A DNA stretch of 64,000 nucleotides from assembly GCF_022134585.1 (NCBI RefSeq), contig NZ_JAKNCT010000007.1, positions 62,001 to 126,000 of the forward strand, read 5' to 3'. Positions 1 to 17,076 of the stretch are shown piece by piece. The position numbers were made by a program, and so were the translations under genes. A model generated the notes under the pieces. It made no database searches, was not told where the DNA came from, and saw only the letters and a program-made list of their open reading frames with translations. Position 1 is the stretch's first letter; each line of letters opens with the position of its first letter. The stretch is from Mesosutterella porci (GTDB lineage: Bacteria > Pseudomonadota > Gammaproteobacteria > Burkholderiales > Burkholderiaceae_F).

Positions 1-276
1 AGCGATGTGCGCGGAACGGTTCGGATCGTACTCAATCCTCTCCACACGGGCGGGGATGCCGTCCTTGTTGCGGAGGAAATCAATCAGGCGATAGGCGCGC
101 TTGTGGCCGCCGCCCTTATGACGGGTCGTAATGTGACCGAAATTGTCGCGGCCGTTGATGCGGTTCTTCTTTTCGGTAAGCGCAGCGAAAGGCTTGCCCT
201 TGTGAAGTTCCGGATGAACAACCTTGACCATGTGACGGCGTCCGGCGGACGTCGGCTTCATGCTGACGAGAGCCAT
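1..276 (-). CDS. rplB: 50S ribosomal protein L2 (partial, N-terminal 92 residues)
   Basis: L2 is a primary 23S rRNA-binding protein at the peptidyl-transferase/subunit interface. Only the first 92 codons are present; the rest lies beyond base 1. The protein begins [20 protein letters not shown] and contains the L2 stretch [11 protein letters not shown] near residues 53-63. Its ATG overlaps the rplW stop (TAATG), the usual translational coupling of S10-operon genes. It is the last gene of the rpsJ-rplC-rplD-rplW-rplB run seen here. Confidence 0.96.
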   Translation of the reverse strand, partial: MALVSMKPTSAGRRHMVKVVHPELHKGKPFAALTEKKNRINGRDNFGHITTRHKGGGHKRAYRLIDFLRNKDGIPARVERIEYDPNRSAHIA

Positions 277-575
277 TACTTCACCTCCTGCGCGAAGTTA
301 ATGTCCTGACCAGGCTTGAGGCACACGTAAGCCTTGCGGACATCCGAACGACGCCCCTCAAAGCGGCCAAAGCGTTTCTGCTTGCCCTTCAGGTTAGTAA
401 CCTGGACGGAGTCAACCTGCACCTTGAACAGCAGCTCGACTGCATCCTTCACTTCTTTCTTGGTCGCGTCCTTGGCAACGCGGAAGGCAACCTGGTTGTT
501 TTTGTCGGCGATCATGGTGCTCTTTTCAGAGACGATCGGGCCAACCAGCACCTTGTAAAGACGTTCCTGGCTCAT
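276..575 (-). CDS. rplW: 50S ribosomal protein L23
   Basis: L23 sits at the polypeptide exit tunnel and is the docking site for trigger factor and SRP. The 99-residue product matches the family length. It opens with [20 protein letters not shown] and carries the VSEKST and [11 protein letters not shown] segments of the family, with a conserved basic region around [14 protein letters not shown]. The start overlaps the rplD stop by four bases (ATGA) and the stop overlaps the rplB start, so the three genes are translationally coupled in the S10 operon. Confidence 0.97.
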   Translation of the reverse strand: MSQERLYKVLVGPIVSEKSTMIADKNNQVAFRVAKDATKKEVKDAVELLFKVQVDSVQVTNLKGKQKRFGRFEGRRSDVRKAYVCLKPGQDINFAQEVK

Positions 576-1195
576 CCCAGCATCTCCTCGATCTTGGCGA
601 TCGCAGCTTTCTCAACCACCACGTTCTTGTAGTGAATAAGGGAAAGCGGATCAGCGTAGCGCGGCGTAACAACAGAGACATTCTTCAGGTTGCGGGAAGC
701 AAGATAAAGATTGTCGCTGACTTCGTTGGCAATAAACAGAGCCGAATCGGCAACGCCCAGAGCCTTGGCCTTGGCGGCAAAAGTCTTGGTCTTGGGAGAC
801 TCGACATCGAGCGACTCGACCACGACCAGACGGCCGTCCGCAACCAGCTTCGAGAAGATCGAAGACAGCGCGGCGCGATACATCTTCTTGTTGACCTTCT
901 GACTGAAATTCTCATCCGGAAGGTTCGGGAAGGCGCGGCCGCCCTTGCGCCACAGAGGAGAAGAGCTCATGCCGGCGCGAGCGCGGCCGGTGCCCTTCTG
1001 CTTAAACGGCTTCTTGGTGCTGTGGTGAACTTCGGCGCGGGTTTTCTGCGCGCGAGTTCCCTGGCGTGCGTTCGCCATGAAAGCGACAACGATCTGATGA
1101 ATCAGAGCTTCGTTGTATTCGCAGCCAAACACGGCATCGGCAGCCGCCAGCTTGGCGGTTTCCTTACCCTGTTCGTTAATAACATTCAGTTCCAT
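572..1195 (-). CDS. rplD: 50S ribosomal protein L4
   Basis: L4 binds 23S rRNA domain I and lines the exit tunnel. In E. coli it also represses the S10 operon by binding the leader; whether it does so here cannot be told. The 207-residue product has the tunnel-loop segment [14 protein letters not shown] near residues 62-75. It lies 10 bases downstream of rplC and overlaps rplW by four bases. The leader upstream of rpsJ appears to be under 50 bases long, probably too short for the E. coli type of L4 attenuation. Confidence 0.97.
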   Translation of the reverse strand: MELNVINEQGKETAKLAAADAVFGCEYNEALIHQIVVAFMANARQGTRAQKTRAEVHHSTKKPFKQKGTGRARAGMSSSPLWRKGGRAFPNLPDENFSQKVNKKMYRAALSSIFSKLVADGRLVVVESLDVESPKTKTFAAKAKALGVADSALFIANEVSDNLYLASRNLKNVSVVTPRYADPLSLIHYKNVVVEKAAIAKIEEMLG

Positions 1196-1205
1196 GGGTC
1201 ACTCC

Positions 1206-1850
1206 TTACGCCTTAACTGCAGGACGGACGACAACCTGACCGTTCGCAGCGCCGGGAACAGCGCCACGGACTAACAGCAGACCGCGGGCAGCGTCCACAC
1301 GGGCAACAACCAGATTCTGGGTGGTGCGCTGGACATCGCCGAGATGACCGGCCATGCGCTTGCCGGGGAACACGCGGCCCGGGTCCTGGCGGTTGCCGGT
1401 CGAACCGGGGGAATTCGTCGTCACGGAGTTGCCGTGGCTCGCACGCCCGGAACTGAAGTGGTGACGCTTGATCACGCCCGCGTAGCCTTTGCCGATCGTA
1501 CGGGCGGTCACATCGACCTTCTGCCCGACGGTGAACATTTCTACGCTAAGGACCTGACCGGGCTTGTAGGAATCAAGCTTATCAGCGTCAACGTGAAATT
1601 CTTTAAGGGTAGAGCCGGCTTCAACACCGGCTTTGGCGAACTGGCCGGCAAGGGCTTTCGTCACGCGGCTAGGACGGCGGGTGCCAAAGGCAACCTGAAT
1701 GGCGTTGTAGCCGTCGGTTGCTTCAGTCTTAACTGCCGTGACACGGTTGTTCGACACATCGAGCACAGTCACGGGAACAGACTTGCCGTCATCCGTGAAA
1801 ATGCGCGTCATGCCGACCTTGCGACCAACAAGGCCAAGCTTATCACTCAT
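1206..1850 (-). CDS. rplC: 50S ribosomal protein L3
   Basis: L3 is an early 50S assembly protein near the peptidyl-transferase centre. The chosen ATG gives 214 residues beginning [18 protein letters not shown]. An in-frame GTG four codons upstream (base 1862) is rejected because the GGAG ribosome-binding site lies between the two. The long central loop ([15 protein letters not shown]...) and the glycine-rich [15 protein letters not shown] segment are typical. A 134-base gap with two small hairpins separates it from rpsJ, which is longer than between other genes of this operon. Confidence 0.97.
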   Translation of the reverse strand: MSDKLGLVGRKVGMTRIFTDDGKSVPVTVLDVSNNRVTAVKTEATDGYNAIQVAFGTRRPSRVTKALAGQFAKAGVEAGSTLKEFHVDADKLDSYKPGQVLSVEMFTVGQKVDVTARTIGKGYAGVIKRHHFSSGRASHGNSVTTNSPGSTGNRQDPGRVFPGKRMAGHLGDVQRTTQNLVVARVDAARGLLLVRGAVPGAANGQVVVRPAVKA

Positions 1851-1892
1851 TGTTTTCTCCACCCCGGCTACGATTGGCCGGGACCGTTACTT

Positions 1893-1922
1893 AAAAGCGC
1901 CGCCAAAAAGAGTACTGGCGGC
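1893..1922 (-). terminator. Possible attenuator hairpin between rpsJ and rplC
   Basis: A 6-bp GC stem (1899-1904 with 1917-1922) is followed on the minus strand by GC and four T residues. A second 6-bp stem (1863-1868 with 1877-1882) sits just before the rplC ribosome-binding site. Together they occupy most of the rpsJ-rplC gap. The first could lower read-through into rplC or act as an mRNA processing site; the stem is short, so this is tentative. Confidence 0.3.
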
Positions 1923-1984
1923 AAAAATAGGTGCGATTTTAACCCAAAGGCTGAATTGCTGCAACCCGGGCAAAATCAAATCCG

Positions 1985-2296
1985 TTACTCCACCTTAATC
2001 TTCACATCCACGCCGGCCGGAAGATCCAGCTTCATCAGGGCGTCAACCGTCTTGTCCGTCGGATCAATGATGTCCATCAGGCGCTGATGCGTGCGGATTT
2101 CAAACTGATCGCGGCTGGTCTTGTTGATGTGAGGGGAGCGCAGGATGTCGAACCGCTGGAAGCGGGTGGGAAGGGGAACCGGGCCGCGGACAACGGCGCC
2201 AGTGCGTTTGGCCGTATCGACGATTTCCTGAGCGGACTGGTCGATCAGTTTGTAGTCATAGGCCTTGAGGCGGATGCGGATGCGCTGAGACTGCAT
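1985..2296 (-). CDS. rpsJ: 30S ribosomal protein S10 / NusE
   Basis: S10 is part of the 30S head and, as NusE, a partner of NusB and NusG in antitermination. The ATG at 2296 gives the normal 103 residues starting [20 protein letters not shown]; an AGGAAA ribosome-binding site lies about 8 bases upstream, so an 11-codon upstream extension is rejected. It is the first gene of the S10 operon. A promoter embedded in the inverted repeat at 2336-2378 would start its mRNA about 46 bases upstream of the ATG. Confidence 0.97.
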   Translation of the reverse strand: MQSQRIRIRLKAYDYKLIDQSAQEIVDTAKRTGAVVRGPVPLPTRFQRFDILRSPHINKTSRDQFEIRTHQRLMDIIDPTDKTVDALMKLDLPAGVDVKIKVE

Positions 2297-2335
2297 TTCA
2301 AATTTCCTAAAAGAACTTAGAAAGAACAAACAACA

Positions 2336-2368
2336 AAACAGGGTCGAGATTTTATCTCGACCCTGTTT
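2336..2368 (-). terminator. Inverted-repeat terminator after tuf copy 1
   Basis: A perfect 14-bp inverted repeat (2336-2349 with 2355-2368, loop 2350-2354) follows tuf. On the minus strand it is followed by a T-rich tract (TTTTGTTGTTTGTTC), so it is well formed for intrinsic termination of str-operon transcripts. The loop and left arm overlap the -10 hexamer of the rpsJ promoter. Confidence 0.75.
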
Positions 2369-2378
2369 GTTTTGTCAA
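2349..2378 (-). promoter_or_regulatory. Promoter of the S10 operon, nested in the tuf terminator
   Basis: On the minus strand, TTGACA (2373-2378) is separated by 18 bases from TAAAAT (2349-2354), a near-consensus sigma70 promoter. The -10 falls in the loop of the terminator inverted repeat. The predicted start near base 2342 is inside the descending arm, so a transcript from this promoter would not contain the full hairpin, whereas read-through from tuf would. Confidence 0.7.
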
Positions 2379-2411
2379 CCGCCGAAGCCCGGCAGTTGGT
2401 AATCCTTGAGT

Positions 2412-3602
<1,191 letters not shown>

Positions 3603-3661
3603 TTTTCTTCCTTATTGGGAATTGCTGTGAAGATCTGGTTATTTTATCTCAGATCATCAAA

Positions 3662-5764
<2,103 letters not shown>

Positions 5765-5784
5765 AGTAAATTTGTCCCTTTAAA

Positions 5785-5812
5785 GGGAGGCGTTTTCAGC
5801 AAACGCCCTCCC
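5785..5812 (-). other. Intercistronic hairpin, rpsG-fusA
   Basis: An 11-bp stem with a one-base bulge (5785-5795 with 5801-5812, loop 5796-5800) fills most of the 60-base rpsG-fusA gap. No T-run follows on the minus strand, so it is more likely a processing, stability or translational-control structure than a terminator. Confidence 0.4.
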
Positions 5813-5824
5813 TTGTTTGAAAAA

Positions 5825-6295
5825 TTAGAAGCGGAAGTGGGAGAACGCCTTGTTGGCTTCAGCCATGCGATGGACCTCATCGCGCTTCTTAACCGCACCG
5901 CCGCGGCCCTCAGCGGCATCCATCAGCTCACCGGCGAGGCGCTGGGGCATGGATTTTTCGGAACGGCTCTTCGCGGATTCACGCAACCAGCGCATAGCCA
6001 GCGCCATGCGGCGAATCGGGCGGATTTCGACAGGGACCTGGTAGTTCGCACCGCCGACGCGGCGGCTCTTCACTTCAACCAACGGACGGACGTTATTCAG
6101 AGCTGTAGTGAAAACTTCCAGCGGGTCCTTGCCGGATTTTTCCTGAATCTGCTGGAGAGCGCCATAGACGATGCGCTCGGCGACGGCCTTCTTGCCGTCC
6201 AGCATGATCACATTAATGAACTTGGTGATTTCAACGCTGCCGAACTTAGGATCCGGCAGGACTTCACGTTTGGGTACTTCACGACGACGGGGCAT
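5825..6295 (-). CDS. rpsG: 30S ribosomal protein S7
   Basis: S7 organises the 16S rRNA 3' major domain and contacts E-site tRNA. The 156 residues match the family length, starting [20 protein letters not shown], with the conserved [10 protein letters not shown] and [16 protein letters not shown] segments. In E. coli S7 represses its own operon at the rpsL-rpsG junction. Here that junction is 143 bases (6296-6438) and contains a short GCAGCC/GGCTGC stem, so a regulatory structure is possible but not shown. Confidence 0.97.
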   Translation of the reverse strand: MPRRREVPKREVLPDPKFGSVEITKFINVIMLDGKKAVAERIVYGALQQIQEKSGKDPLEVFTTALNNVRPLVEVKSRRVGGANYQVPVEIRPIRRMALAMRWLRESAKSRSEKSMPQRLAGELMDAAEGRGGAVKKRDEVHRMAEANKAFSHFRF

Positions 6296-6438
6296 TCTTT
6301 CCTCTCGTTAAATCTTCAGTCATTTTGACCCATTATGGCGGGCCATATATCCAGCAGCCACTTACTGCAGGCTGCGACTTACTCGGCATTCGGATAAACC
6401 GACTCTGCCGTTCTGTCCTTGCAGCTGCTCTGCGATGA

Positions 6439-6816
6439 TCAGGCAGCCTTCGGGCGCTTCGCGCCGTACTTCGAACGGGACTGCTTGCGGTCCTTGACGC
6501 CCTGGGTATCCAGAGAACCGCGGACGATATGGTAACGCACGCCCGGCAGATCCTTCACACGGCCGCCGCGGATAAGCACCACGGAGTGCTCCTGCAGGTT
6601 GTGCCCTTCGCCGCCGATGTAGGAAATGACTTCGAAGCCATTGGTGAGGCGAACCTTCGCAACCTTACGAAGAGCGGAGTTCGGCTTCTTCGGGGTGGTG
6701 GTGTAGACACGGGTGCAGACACCGCGCTTCTGCGGGCTGTTCTTCAGCGCAGGGCTCTTGCTCTTCTCATGAGTGAGAGTGCGAGGCTTGCGCACAAGCT
6801 GATTGATAGTTGGCAT
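6439..6816 (-). CDS. rpsL: 30S ribosomal protein S12
   Basis: S12 is the decoding-centre protein and first gene of the str operon. The 125-residue product starts [12 protein letters not shown]. The positions where streptomycin-resistance substitutions arise, K43 and K88, are wild type. A strong promoter lies about 120 bases upstream of the ATG, so the mRNA has a long leader containing an AT-rich inverted repeat (AAACTTTTA / TAAAAGTTT) at about 6839-6859. The ribosome-binding site is weak. Confidence 0.97.
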   Translation of the reverse strand: MPTINQLVRKPRTLTHEKSKSPALKNSPQKRGVCTRVYTTTPKKPNSALRKVAKVRLTNGFEVISYIGGEGHNLQEHSVVLIRGGRVKDLPGVRYHIVRGSLDTQGVKDRKQSRSKYGAKRPKAA

Positions 6817-6944
6817 TAAAAACGTCCGTTAAATAAAAAACTTTTAAATTAAAAGTTTCCGTTGGCTAATACATACTTAGTCTTTCCCCGCCGAGGCGCG
6901 GCAAAGCCTAAACCTTCCGCACACCTGCCGAGAAAAGACATGTG

Positions 6945-6973
6945 AGTATGGACTTTAAAGGCCGAATTGTCAA
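6945..6973 (-). promoter_or_regulatory. Promoter of the str operon (rpsL)
   Basis: On the minus strand a consensus TTGACA (6968-6973) is followed after 17 bases by CATACT (6945-6950). Transcription would start near 6938. It lies directly downstream of the rpoC terminator, so the rpoBC and str operons are insulated yet adjacent. Confidence 0.75.
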
Positions 6974-7032
6974 GTCACCTTCTGATTTTTTAAGATTTTT
7001 AGCTTCCGGGTACTTTAATCTGCGCCCCAAGC

Positions 7033-7065
7033 AAAAAGGCGGGCCATCATTCCTGATGGTCCGCC
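7033..7065 (-). terminator. Terminator of the rplKAJL-rpoBC transcription unit
   Basis: A 12-bp stem (7038-7049 with 7054-7065, one G-T pair, 4-base loop) is followed on the minus strand by TTTTTGCTT. It starts about 20 bases after the rpoC stop codon and is a well-formed intrinsic terminator. Confidence 0.85.
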
Positions 7066-7087
7066 CTGTTGCGCGAGAACTTACCGC

Positions 7088-11365
<4,278 letters not shown>

Positions 11366-11379
11366 TCCGATAACCGTCC

Positions 11380-14300
11380 TTAATTTTTCACATAGTCGAG
11401 ATCAATGCCAAGCGAGCGGATTTCACGAACCAGCACATTGAACGATTCCGGAGTTCCGGCGTCAATGGACAGATCGCCCTTGACAATGTTTTCGTACATC
11501 TTGGTGCGGCCGTTCACGTCGTCAGACTTGACCGTGAGCATTTCCTGCAGGGTGTATGCAGCGCCGTAAGCCTCGAGCGCCCAGACTTCCATCTCGCCGA
11601 AACGCTGACCGCCAAACTGGGCCTTTCCGCCCAGCGGCTGCTGGGTGACCAGAGAGTACGGACCGGTAGAGCGGGCGTGCATCTTGTCATCCACCAGATG
11701 ATGCAGCTTGAGGTAGTGCATGTACCCGACCGTTACAGGGCAGGAGAACGCTTCACCGGTGCGGCCGTCGTAGAGCGTCGCTTGAGTCCTGTTCTTTGTG
11801 AGCTGCAGCCTCTTGACCTCCTCGTCCGGGAAAGCCATCTCGAGCATCTGGTTAATCTGCTTTTCGCTCGCGCCGTCAAACACAGGCGTTGCAAACGGAA
11901 TACCGTCGCGGAGCCGGCGGGCCATGGCGATCACTTCATCATCGGTAAGGCTGTCGATGTCTTCCTTCTTGCCGGTCGTGTTGTAGACCTTGTTCAGGAA
12001 GGCGCGGACCTCCTTCACCTGCTTGCCGCGCTCGCTGTCGAGCAGTTCCTGGAGCCTCCAGCCCAGTCCCTTGGCCGCCCACCCGAGATGAACTTCCAGC
12101 ACCTGGCCGATGTTCATTCGCGAAGGCACGCCCAGAGGATTAAGGACAATGTCCGCGGGGCGCCCGTCGGCCATATAAGGCATGTCTTCCACCGGATTGA
12201 CCTTCGAGACCACGCCCTTGTTGCCGTGGCGGCCTGCCATCTTGTCGCCAGGCTGCAGGCGGCGGCGCTCCGCAATGTAGACCTTCACCATCTTAAGGAC
12301 GCCGGGGGGCAGCTCGTCGCCGCGCGTGAGCTTGTCTTCCTTGAGTTTGTAGGCATCGGCAAACTCCTTCACCTTGTCCTCGAGGGCCTTGCGCGTGAGG
12401 TCGATCAGCTTCTGATCGTCCTCGGTTTCCATCACAATCGAGAACAGGCTGCGGGAATCAAGGCTGTTGAGGTACTCGGCCGTCAGAGCAGAGCCTGAGG
12501 CAAGCCCGTTCGGCGCAGACAGGGCCTTTTTACCGGCGAGCTGGCGGCGCAGACGGGCGCAGGCGTCGGTTTCGACAATTCTGCGCTCGTCGTCCAGGTC
12601 GCGCTGGTAACGCTTGAGTTCACTCTCGATGATCGACTTGGCGCGAGAATCGCGTTCGACGCCTTCACGGGTGAAGACCTGAACATCAATCACTGTGCCG
12701 GACATGCCCGAGGGCACGCGCAGCGAAGTGTCCTTCACGTCGGATGCCTTTTCGCCGAAGATCACGCGAAGCAGCTTCTCCTCGGGCGTGAGCTGAGTCT
12801 CACCCTTAGGCGTCACTTTGCCCACCAGCACGTCGCCCGCCTGGACCTCCGCGCCGATGAACACAATGCCGGCGTCGTCGAGGCGGTTGAGCTGCTGCTC
12901 GGGCAGATTCGAAATATCGCGGGTGATTTCCTCAGCGCCCAGCTTGGTGTCGCGAGCGACGACGGACAGCTCTTCAATGTGGATGGACGTGTACCGGTCG
13001 TCTGCAACCACCTTTTCAGAGACCAGAACCGCGTCTTCGTAGTTATAGCCGTTCCACGGCATGAAGGCGATCAGCATGTTCTGGCCCAAGGCGAGCTCGC
13101 CCTGGTCCGTTGAAGCCCCGTCGGCCAGCACGTCGCCCTTCGCAACATGATCACCGATCATGACGATAGGACGCTGGTTGATCGTGGTGGACTGGTTGGA
13201 GCGGGTGAACTTCTGCAGATTGTAGATGTCGACGCCCACTTCACCGGCAACGCTTTCGTTGTCGTTGACGCGGATCACGACGCGATTGGCGTCCACATAG
13301 TCGACAATGCCGCCGCGGCGGGCCTGAACCGTCGTCTTGGAGTCCACGGCAACCGTGCGCTCCATCCCGGTTCCCACCAGCGGATACTGCGGCCGCAGGC
13401 AGGGCACAGCCTGGCGCTGCATGTTCGCACCCATCAGGGCGCGGTTGGCGTCGTCATGCTCGAGGAACGGAATCATGGAGGCCGCAACAGAGACGATCTG
13501 CGACGGGGCGACGTCCATGTACTGGATGTCAGCAGGTCGTGCAAGAACGAACTCGCCCTTCTCATGGCACGAGACCAGTTCCTGGGTAAGCCGGTTGTTC
13601 TCATCGAGATCCGCATTGGCCTGGGCGATGATGTACTTGCCCTCTTCGATGGCGGACAGGTAGTCAATGGTGTCCGTTGCCACGCCGTCCACAACGCGCC
13701 TGTAGGGCGTCTCGAGGAAGCCGTAGGAATTGAGCCGGGCGTAAATGGCCAGGGAGTTGATCAGGCCGATGTTCGGTCCTTCAGGAGTCTCGATCGGGCA
13801 GACGCGTCCATAATGGGTCGGATGAACGTCGCGGACTTCGAAACCAGCGCGCTCGCGGGTGAGGCCGCCCGGCCCAAGGGCGGAAATGCGCCGCTTGTGG
13901 GTGATTTCCGAAAGCGGGTTCGTCTGATCCATGAACTGCGACAGCTGGCTGGAGCCGAAAAATTCGCGGATGGACGCCGAAATGGGCTTGCTGTTGATCA
14001 GATCCTGCGGGGTGAGTCCGTCGCTATCGGCCTGGCCGAGGCGCTCGCGGACCGCCCTTTCCACACGGACGAGCCCCGCGCGGAACTGGTTTTCGGCCAG
14101 CTCGCCCACGCAACGGACTCGACGGTTGCCGAGATGGTCGATATCGTCGACGCCGTTGACAGGAACAGTCCTTGACACGCCGTTGTCATCGGTCATGACA
14201 ACATCGTCCTGACCGTTGCGCAGCGCAACGAGCAGCTGCATGGTGTCGACGATATCCTCAGCGGTCAGAGTGGAAGGTCCCTTGGGATCGGACTTGCCGA

Positions 14301-15534
14301 AGCGCGCGTTGATCTTCATGCGCCCGACGCGGGAGAGATCGTACGTATCCTCCGAGAAGAACAGACGCTCGAAGAGCCCTTCCACAGCCTCTTCCGTCGG
14401 CGGCTCGCCGGGGCGCATCATGCGGTAGATGGCGATGCGCGCCGAAAGCTTGTCGGCCGTTTCGTCAAGCTGCAGGGTATCGGAAATGTAAGCGCCGTGG
14501 TCGAGCTCGTTCGTGTAAAGGACGTCAATGTCCTTCACACCGGCTCCCCGCAGACTCTCAAGCAGCTTGTCCGTAATTTCAGCGTTGGCGGAAGCGAGGA
14601 CCTCGCCGTCCTCCGAGACGATGTCCTTGGCCAGAACACGGCCGATCAGGTACTCGTCGGGGACGGGGATCTCCTTGATGCCGGCCTGGTTGATCAACCG
14701 GACATGGCGGGCGTTCACGCGCTTGTCGCCTGAGACAAGCACCTTGCCATCCTTGTCAAGGATGTCAAAGCCCATCGCATCGCCCTTCAGGCGCTCCGGA
14801 ACCAGCGCGAGCTGCGCGCCCTCAGACTTGAGCGTGAAGTGGTCGAACTCGAAGAACCGGGCGAGGATCTGCTCCGAGGTCATGCCAAGGGCCTTCAGCA
14901 GAATCGTACCAGGCATCTTCCGGCGGCGGTCGATGCGGAAGTACAGAATGTCCTTTGCATCGAACTCAAAATCGAGCCAGGAGCCGCGGTAGGGAATCAC
15001 GCGCGCAGAAAACAGCAGCTTGCCGGAGGAATGGGTCTTGCCTTTGTCGTTCTCAAAGAAAATGCCGGGGGAACGATGCAGCTGGGAAACGATGACTCGC
15101 TCGGATCCGTTGATGATGAAGGATCCCTTTTCCGTCATGAGCGGAATTTCGCCCATGTAGACTTCATTCTCGCGAACTTCCTTGACTGTCGTTGGAGATT
15201 CGCGGTCGTAAATTTCAAGCCGAATCTTCGCGCGCAGGCGGCTGCAGAAGCTCAGTCCGCGGAGCTGGCACTCGGCGACGTCAAACTCCGGCTTGGCAAG
15301 GTCGTAGCTGACAAAGCTGAGGCGGGCCAGCCCGTTGTGGCTGGAAACCGGGAAGATCGAATTGAAGGCTGCCTGCAGACCGATATCCTTGCGGGCATTG
15401 GGCTTCACATCAGCCTGAAGGAAATCCGCGTAAGACCGCAGTTGGATATCCAGAAGAGGAGGCACTGCAAGGACGCTCGGACGATTGGCGAAACTTTTCC
15501 GAATGCGCTTCTTTTCAGTGAACGAGTACGACAT
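11380..15534 (-). CDS. rpoB: RNA polymerase subunit beta
   Basis: Core RNA polymerase beta subunit. The ATG at 15534 gives 1384 residues starting [16 protein letters not shown] and has a GGAG ribosome-binding site; an upstream in-frame extension of 19 codons is rejected. The rifampicin cluster ([20 protein letters not shown]) keeps the wild-type Asp, His and Ser positions, so no classical resistance substitution is evident; a Thr replaces the E. coli Asn518. The C-terminal end [12 protein letters not shown] is typical. The 254-base gap to rplL holds three hairpins. Confidence 0.98.
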   Translation of the reverse strand: MSYSFTEKKRIRKSFANRPSVLAVPPLLDIQLRSYADFLQADVKPNARKDIGLQAAFNSIFPVSSHNGLARLSFVSYDLAKPEFDVAECQLRGLSFCSRLRAKIRLEIYDRESPTTVKEVRENEVYMGEIPLMTEKGSFIINGSERVIVSQLHRSPGIFFENDKGKTHSSGKLLFSARVIPYRGSWLDFEFDAKDILYFRIDRRRKMPGTILLKALGMTSEQILARFFEFDHFTLKSEGAQLALVPERLKGDAMGFDILDKDGKVLVSGDKRVNARHVRLINQAGIKEIPVPDEYLIGRVLAKDIVSEDGEVLASANAEITDKLLESLRGAGVKDIDVLYTNELDHGAYISDTLQLDETADKLSARIAIYRMMRPGEPPTEEAVEGLFERLFFSEDTYDLSRVGRMKINARFGKSDPKGPSTLTAEDIVDTMQLLVALRNGQDDVVMTDDNGVSRTVPVNGVDDIDHLGNRRVRCVGELAENQFRAGLVRVERAVRERLGQADSDGLTPQDLINSKPISASIREFFGSSQLSQFMDQTNPLSEITHKRRISALGPGGLTRERAGFEVRDVHPTHYGRVCPIETPEGPNIGLINSLAIYARLNSYGFLETPYRRVVDGVATDTIDYLSAIEEGKYIIAQANADLDENNRLTQELVSCHEKGEFVLARPADIQYMDVAPSQIVSVAASMIPFLEHDDANRALMGANMQRQAVPCLRPQYPLVGTGMERTVAVDSKTTVQARRGGIVDYVDANRVVIRVNDNESVAGEVGVDIYNLQKFTRSNQSTTINQRPIVMIGDHVAKGDVLADGASTDQGELALGQNMLIAFMPWNGYNYEDAVLVSEKVVADDRYTSIHIEELSVVARDTKLGAEEITRDISNLPEQQLNRLDDAGIVFIGAEVQAGDVLVGKVTPKGETQLTPEEKLLRVIFGEKASDVKDTSLRVPSGMSGTVIDVQVFTREGVERDSRAKSIIESELKRYQRDLDDERRIVETDACARLRRQLAGKKALSAPNGLASGSALTAEYLNSLDSRSLFSIVMETEDDQKLIDLTRKALEDKVKEFADAYKLKEDKLTRGDELPPGVLKMVKVYIAERRRLQPGDKMAGRHGNKGVVSKVNPVEDMPYMADGRPADIVLNPLGVPSRMNIGQVLEVHLGWAAKGLGWRLQELLDSERGKQVKEVRAFLNKVYNTTGKKEDIDSLTDDEVIAMARRLRDGIPFATPVFDGASEKQINQMLEMAFPDEEVKRLQLTKNRTQATLYDGRTGEAFSCPVTVGYMHYLKLHHLVDDKMHARSTGPYSLVTQQPLGGKAQFGGQRFGEMEVWALEAYGAAYTLQEMLTVKSDDVNGRTKMYENIVKGDLSIDAGTPESFNVLVREIRSLGIDLDYVKN

Positions 15535-15599
15535 GGACACTCCGTTCGACGCGAGCGAGGAAATATCCTGGCTCAGGAGAAGAAAAAGCAAGGGACGGC

Positions 15600-15635
15600 A
15601 AAAGCCGCTTGGATAAGCACTGCTATCCTAGCGGC
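15600..15635 (-). terminator. rplL-rpoB attenuator
   Basis: A 12-bp stem with one mismatch (15604-15615 with 15624-15635, 8-base loop) is followed on the minus strand by TTTTGCC. It lies about 66 bases upstream of the rpoB ATG. E. coli has a partial terminator in the same gap that makes rpoBC expression lower than rplJL; this is the likely equivalent. Confidence 0.55.
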
Positions 15636-15683
15636 ATAAACCTGCACGTCTGCAAGGCGACGTCTCTCACTCATTTGGGAAGA

Positions 15684-15776
15684 TTTTGAAAGAAGCTCGA
15701 CTGTGCAAGCCTCTTTCAAAAACTTCTGCGCTCTAGCGCTATTTTATCCGGTCCGGGGATACCAGACCGGATAAAA
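15684..15776 (-). other. Two long hairpins in the rplL-rpoB leader
   Basis: Two perfect inverted repeats lie between rplL and the attenuator: 12 bp (15742-15753 with 15765-15776) starting 12 bases after the rplL stop, and 10 bp (15684-15693 with 15712-15721). Neither is followed by a T-run on the minus strand, so they are better candidates for mRNA processing or 3'-end protection of rplJL mRNA. RNase III cuts in this gap in E. coli. Confidence 0.5.
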
Positions 15777-15788
15777 CCTCAAGCAAAA

Positions 15789-16166
15789 TTACTTGAGTTC
15801 GACCTTGGCGCCGACGTCTTCGAGCTTCTTCTTCAGCTCTTCGGCCTCAGCCTTGGGCAGAGCGGTCTTGATCGCCTTCGGGGCGGCTTCGACCAGATCC
15901 TTGGCTTCCTTCAGGCCCAGGCCGGTGGCTTCGCGGACGACCTTGATGACCTTGATCTTGTTCGCGCCGATGTCAGCCAGGACAACGTCAAACTCGGTCT
16001 TGGCTTCAGCAGCGGCGGCAGCGCCGGCGGCAGGGGCAGCAGCGACAGCGACAGCGGCGGAAGCGGAAACGCCGAACTTCTCTTCCATCATCTTGATGAG
16101 TTCAGAGATTTCGAGAACGGACTTGGAGGCAATAGCCTCGAGGATTTCTTCGTTGGAAAGCGCCAT
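15789..16166 (-). CDS. rplL: 50S ribosomal protein L7/L12
   Basis: Stalk protein that recruits translational GTPases, present in several copies per ribosome. The 125-residue product has the N-terminal dimerisation helix pair (1-33), an alanine-rich hinge (about 35-56) and the C-terminal factor-binding domain with [20 protein letters not shown]. It follows rplJ by 51 bases. Confidence 0.98.
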   Translation of the reverse strand: MALSNEEILEAIASKSVLEISELIKMMEEKFGVSASAAVAVAAAPAAGAAAAAEAKTEFDVVLADIGANKIKVIKVVREATGLGLKEAKDLVEAAPKAIKTALPKAEAEELKKKLEDVGAKVELK

Positions 16167-16217
16167 TTTGAATGACTCCCAAATTACGTTGTATGAAAAT
16201 AAAAAAGCTTACTGGGA

Positions 16218-16748
16218 TCAGGCCGCAGCCTTCTCCTTGGAATCGCGAACTGCAGCGACGGTGCGCACGAAGCGCGCCGGAACTTCGTTGAGCGTGCGAA
16301 CGAACTTCGCAATCGGTTCGTTCATCGTTGCCATCAACTTGGCAAGCAGCTCGTCGCGGCTCGGCAGCTTGGACAAGGCTTCGATGGCAGCAAGGTCGAG
16401 TTCCTTGCCATCCATCACGCCGCCCTTGATGACGAACGCTTCGTTCTTCTTTGCGAAGTTGAACAGAACCTTGGCAACGGCAACCGGATCAGCGGAAAAA
16501 CCGTAGACCAGCGGGCCGACAAATTTGTCAGCCGCGCAGGCAAACGGCGTTTCTGCCGCGGCGCGCGCAACCAGGGTGTTCTTGGCAACACGCAGTTTCA
16601 CACCATTCTTGCGGGCCTCTGCCCTGAGAGCGGTGATCGCTTCAACGCTCAGTCCACGGTATTCAGCGAAAATCAGGGAAGAGCTTTCGGCGAAAATCGC
16701 CTTCACTTCTTCAATGACAGCCGCTTTGTCTTGACGATTAAGACCCAT
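16218..16748 (-). CDS. rplJ: 50S ribosomal protein L10
   Basis: L10 anchors L7/L12 dimers to the ribosome and, as the L10-(L12)n complex, represses its own operon in E. coli. The 176 residues start MGLNRQDKAAVIEEVKAIFA and include the rRNA-binding N-terminal domain (AEYRGLSVEAITALRAEARK). A GGAG ribosome-binding site precedes the ATG. The 328-base upstream region probably holds the L10 leader. Confidence 0.97.
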   Translation of the reverse strand: MGLNRQDKAAVIEEVKAIFAESSSLIFAEYRGLSVEAITALRAEARKNGVKLRVAKNTLVARAAAETPFACAADKFVGPLVYGFSADPVAVAKVLFNFAKKNEAFVIKGGVMDGKELDLAAIEALSKLPSRDELLAKLMATMNEPIAKFVRTLNEVPARFVRTVAAVRDSKEKAAA

Positions 16749-17076
16749 GGTCTGGCTCCACTCAGAGGTGCTAAAACTTCTAGCACCGGTTCCTTTATGA
16801 CCGGCTCACCCCGAGAGAGGAAGATCTCTGCCGCTCCGCCGGAATATTCCAGCGGTACAACGTAATCCATTCTCTTCGGTATTTGCCGTCTGCGCTGGAT
16901 ATCTTTCTCTGCGCTGCCTTTCGGGTCGGCGCAGGAAAGATTTTTGAAACTATCTGTCTCCAGCGGTCTTTGACTCTGGCCCAGTCCCTTAAGGGCTGAG
17001 CCACCAAAGCCCTTGAGGCCTCACAGCCTCTCCCGCCCTTCTTCTTTCGAACAAAGGCGGGGTGAATCTTGAAAAA
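16749..17076 (-). promoter_or_regulatory. rplJ leader region (likely L10 autoregulatory leader)
   Basis: This 328-base stretch between rplA and rplJ has no convincing gene; a 70-codon frame inside it lacks family features. On the minus strand it contains a 7-bp hairpin (16767-16773 with 16781-16787) just ahead of the rplJ ribosome-binding site, an overlapping CCGGT/ACCGG pairing (16786-16790 with 16800-16804) that would compete with it, and a 20-base imperfect palindrome at 16836-16855. Proteobacterial L10 leaders occupy this position; the assignment is by position and structure. Confidence 0.55.

Noticed and set aside
16795-17007. 70-codon minus-strand frame in the rplA-rplJ gap
   Set aside because: It lies inside the probable L10 leader, has no good ribosome-binding site or family features, and its composition follows the RNA structures.
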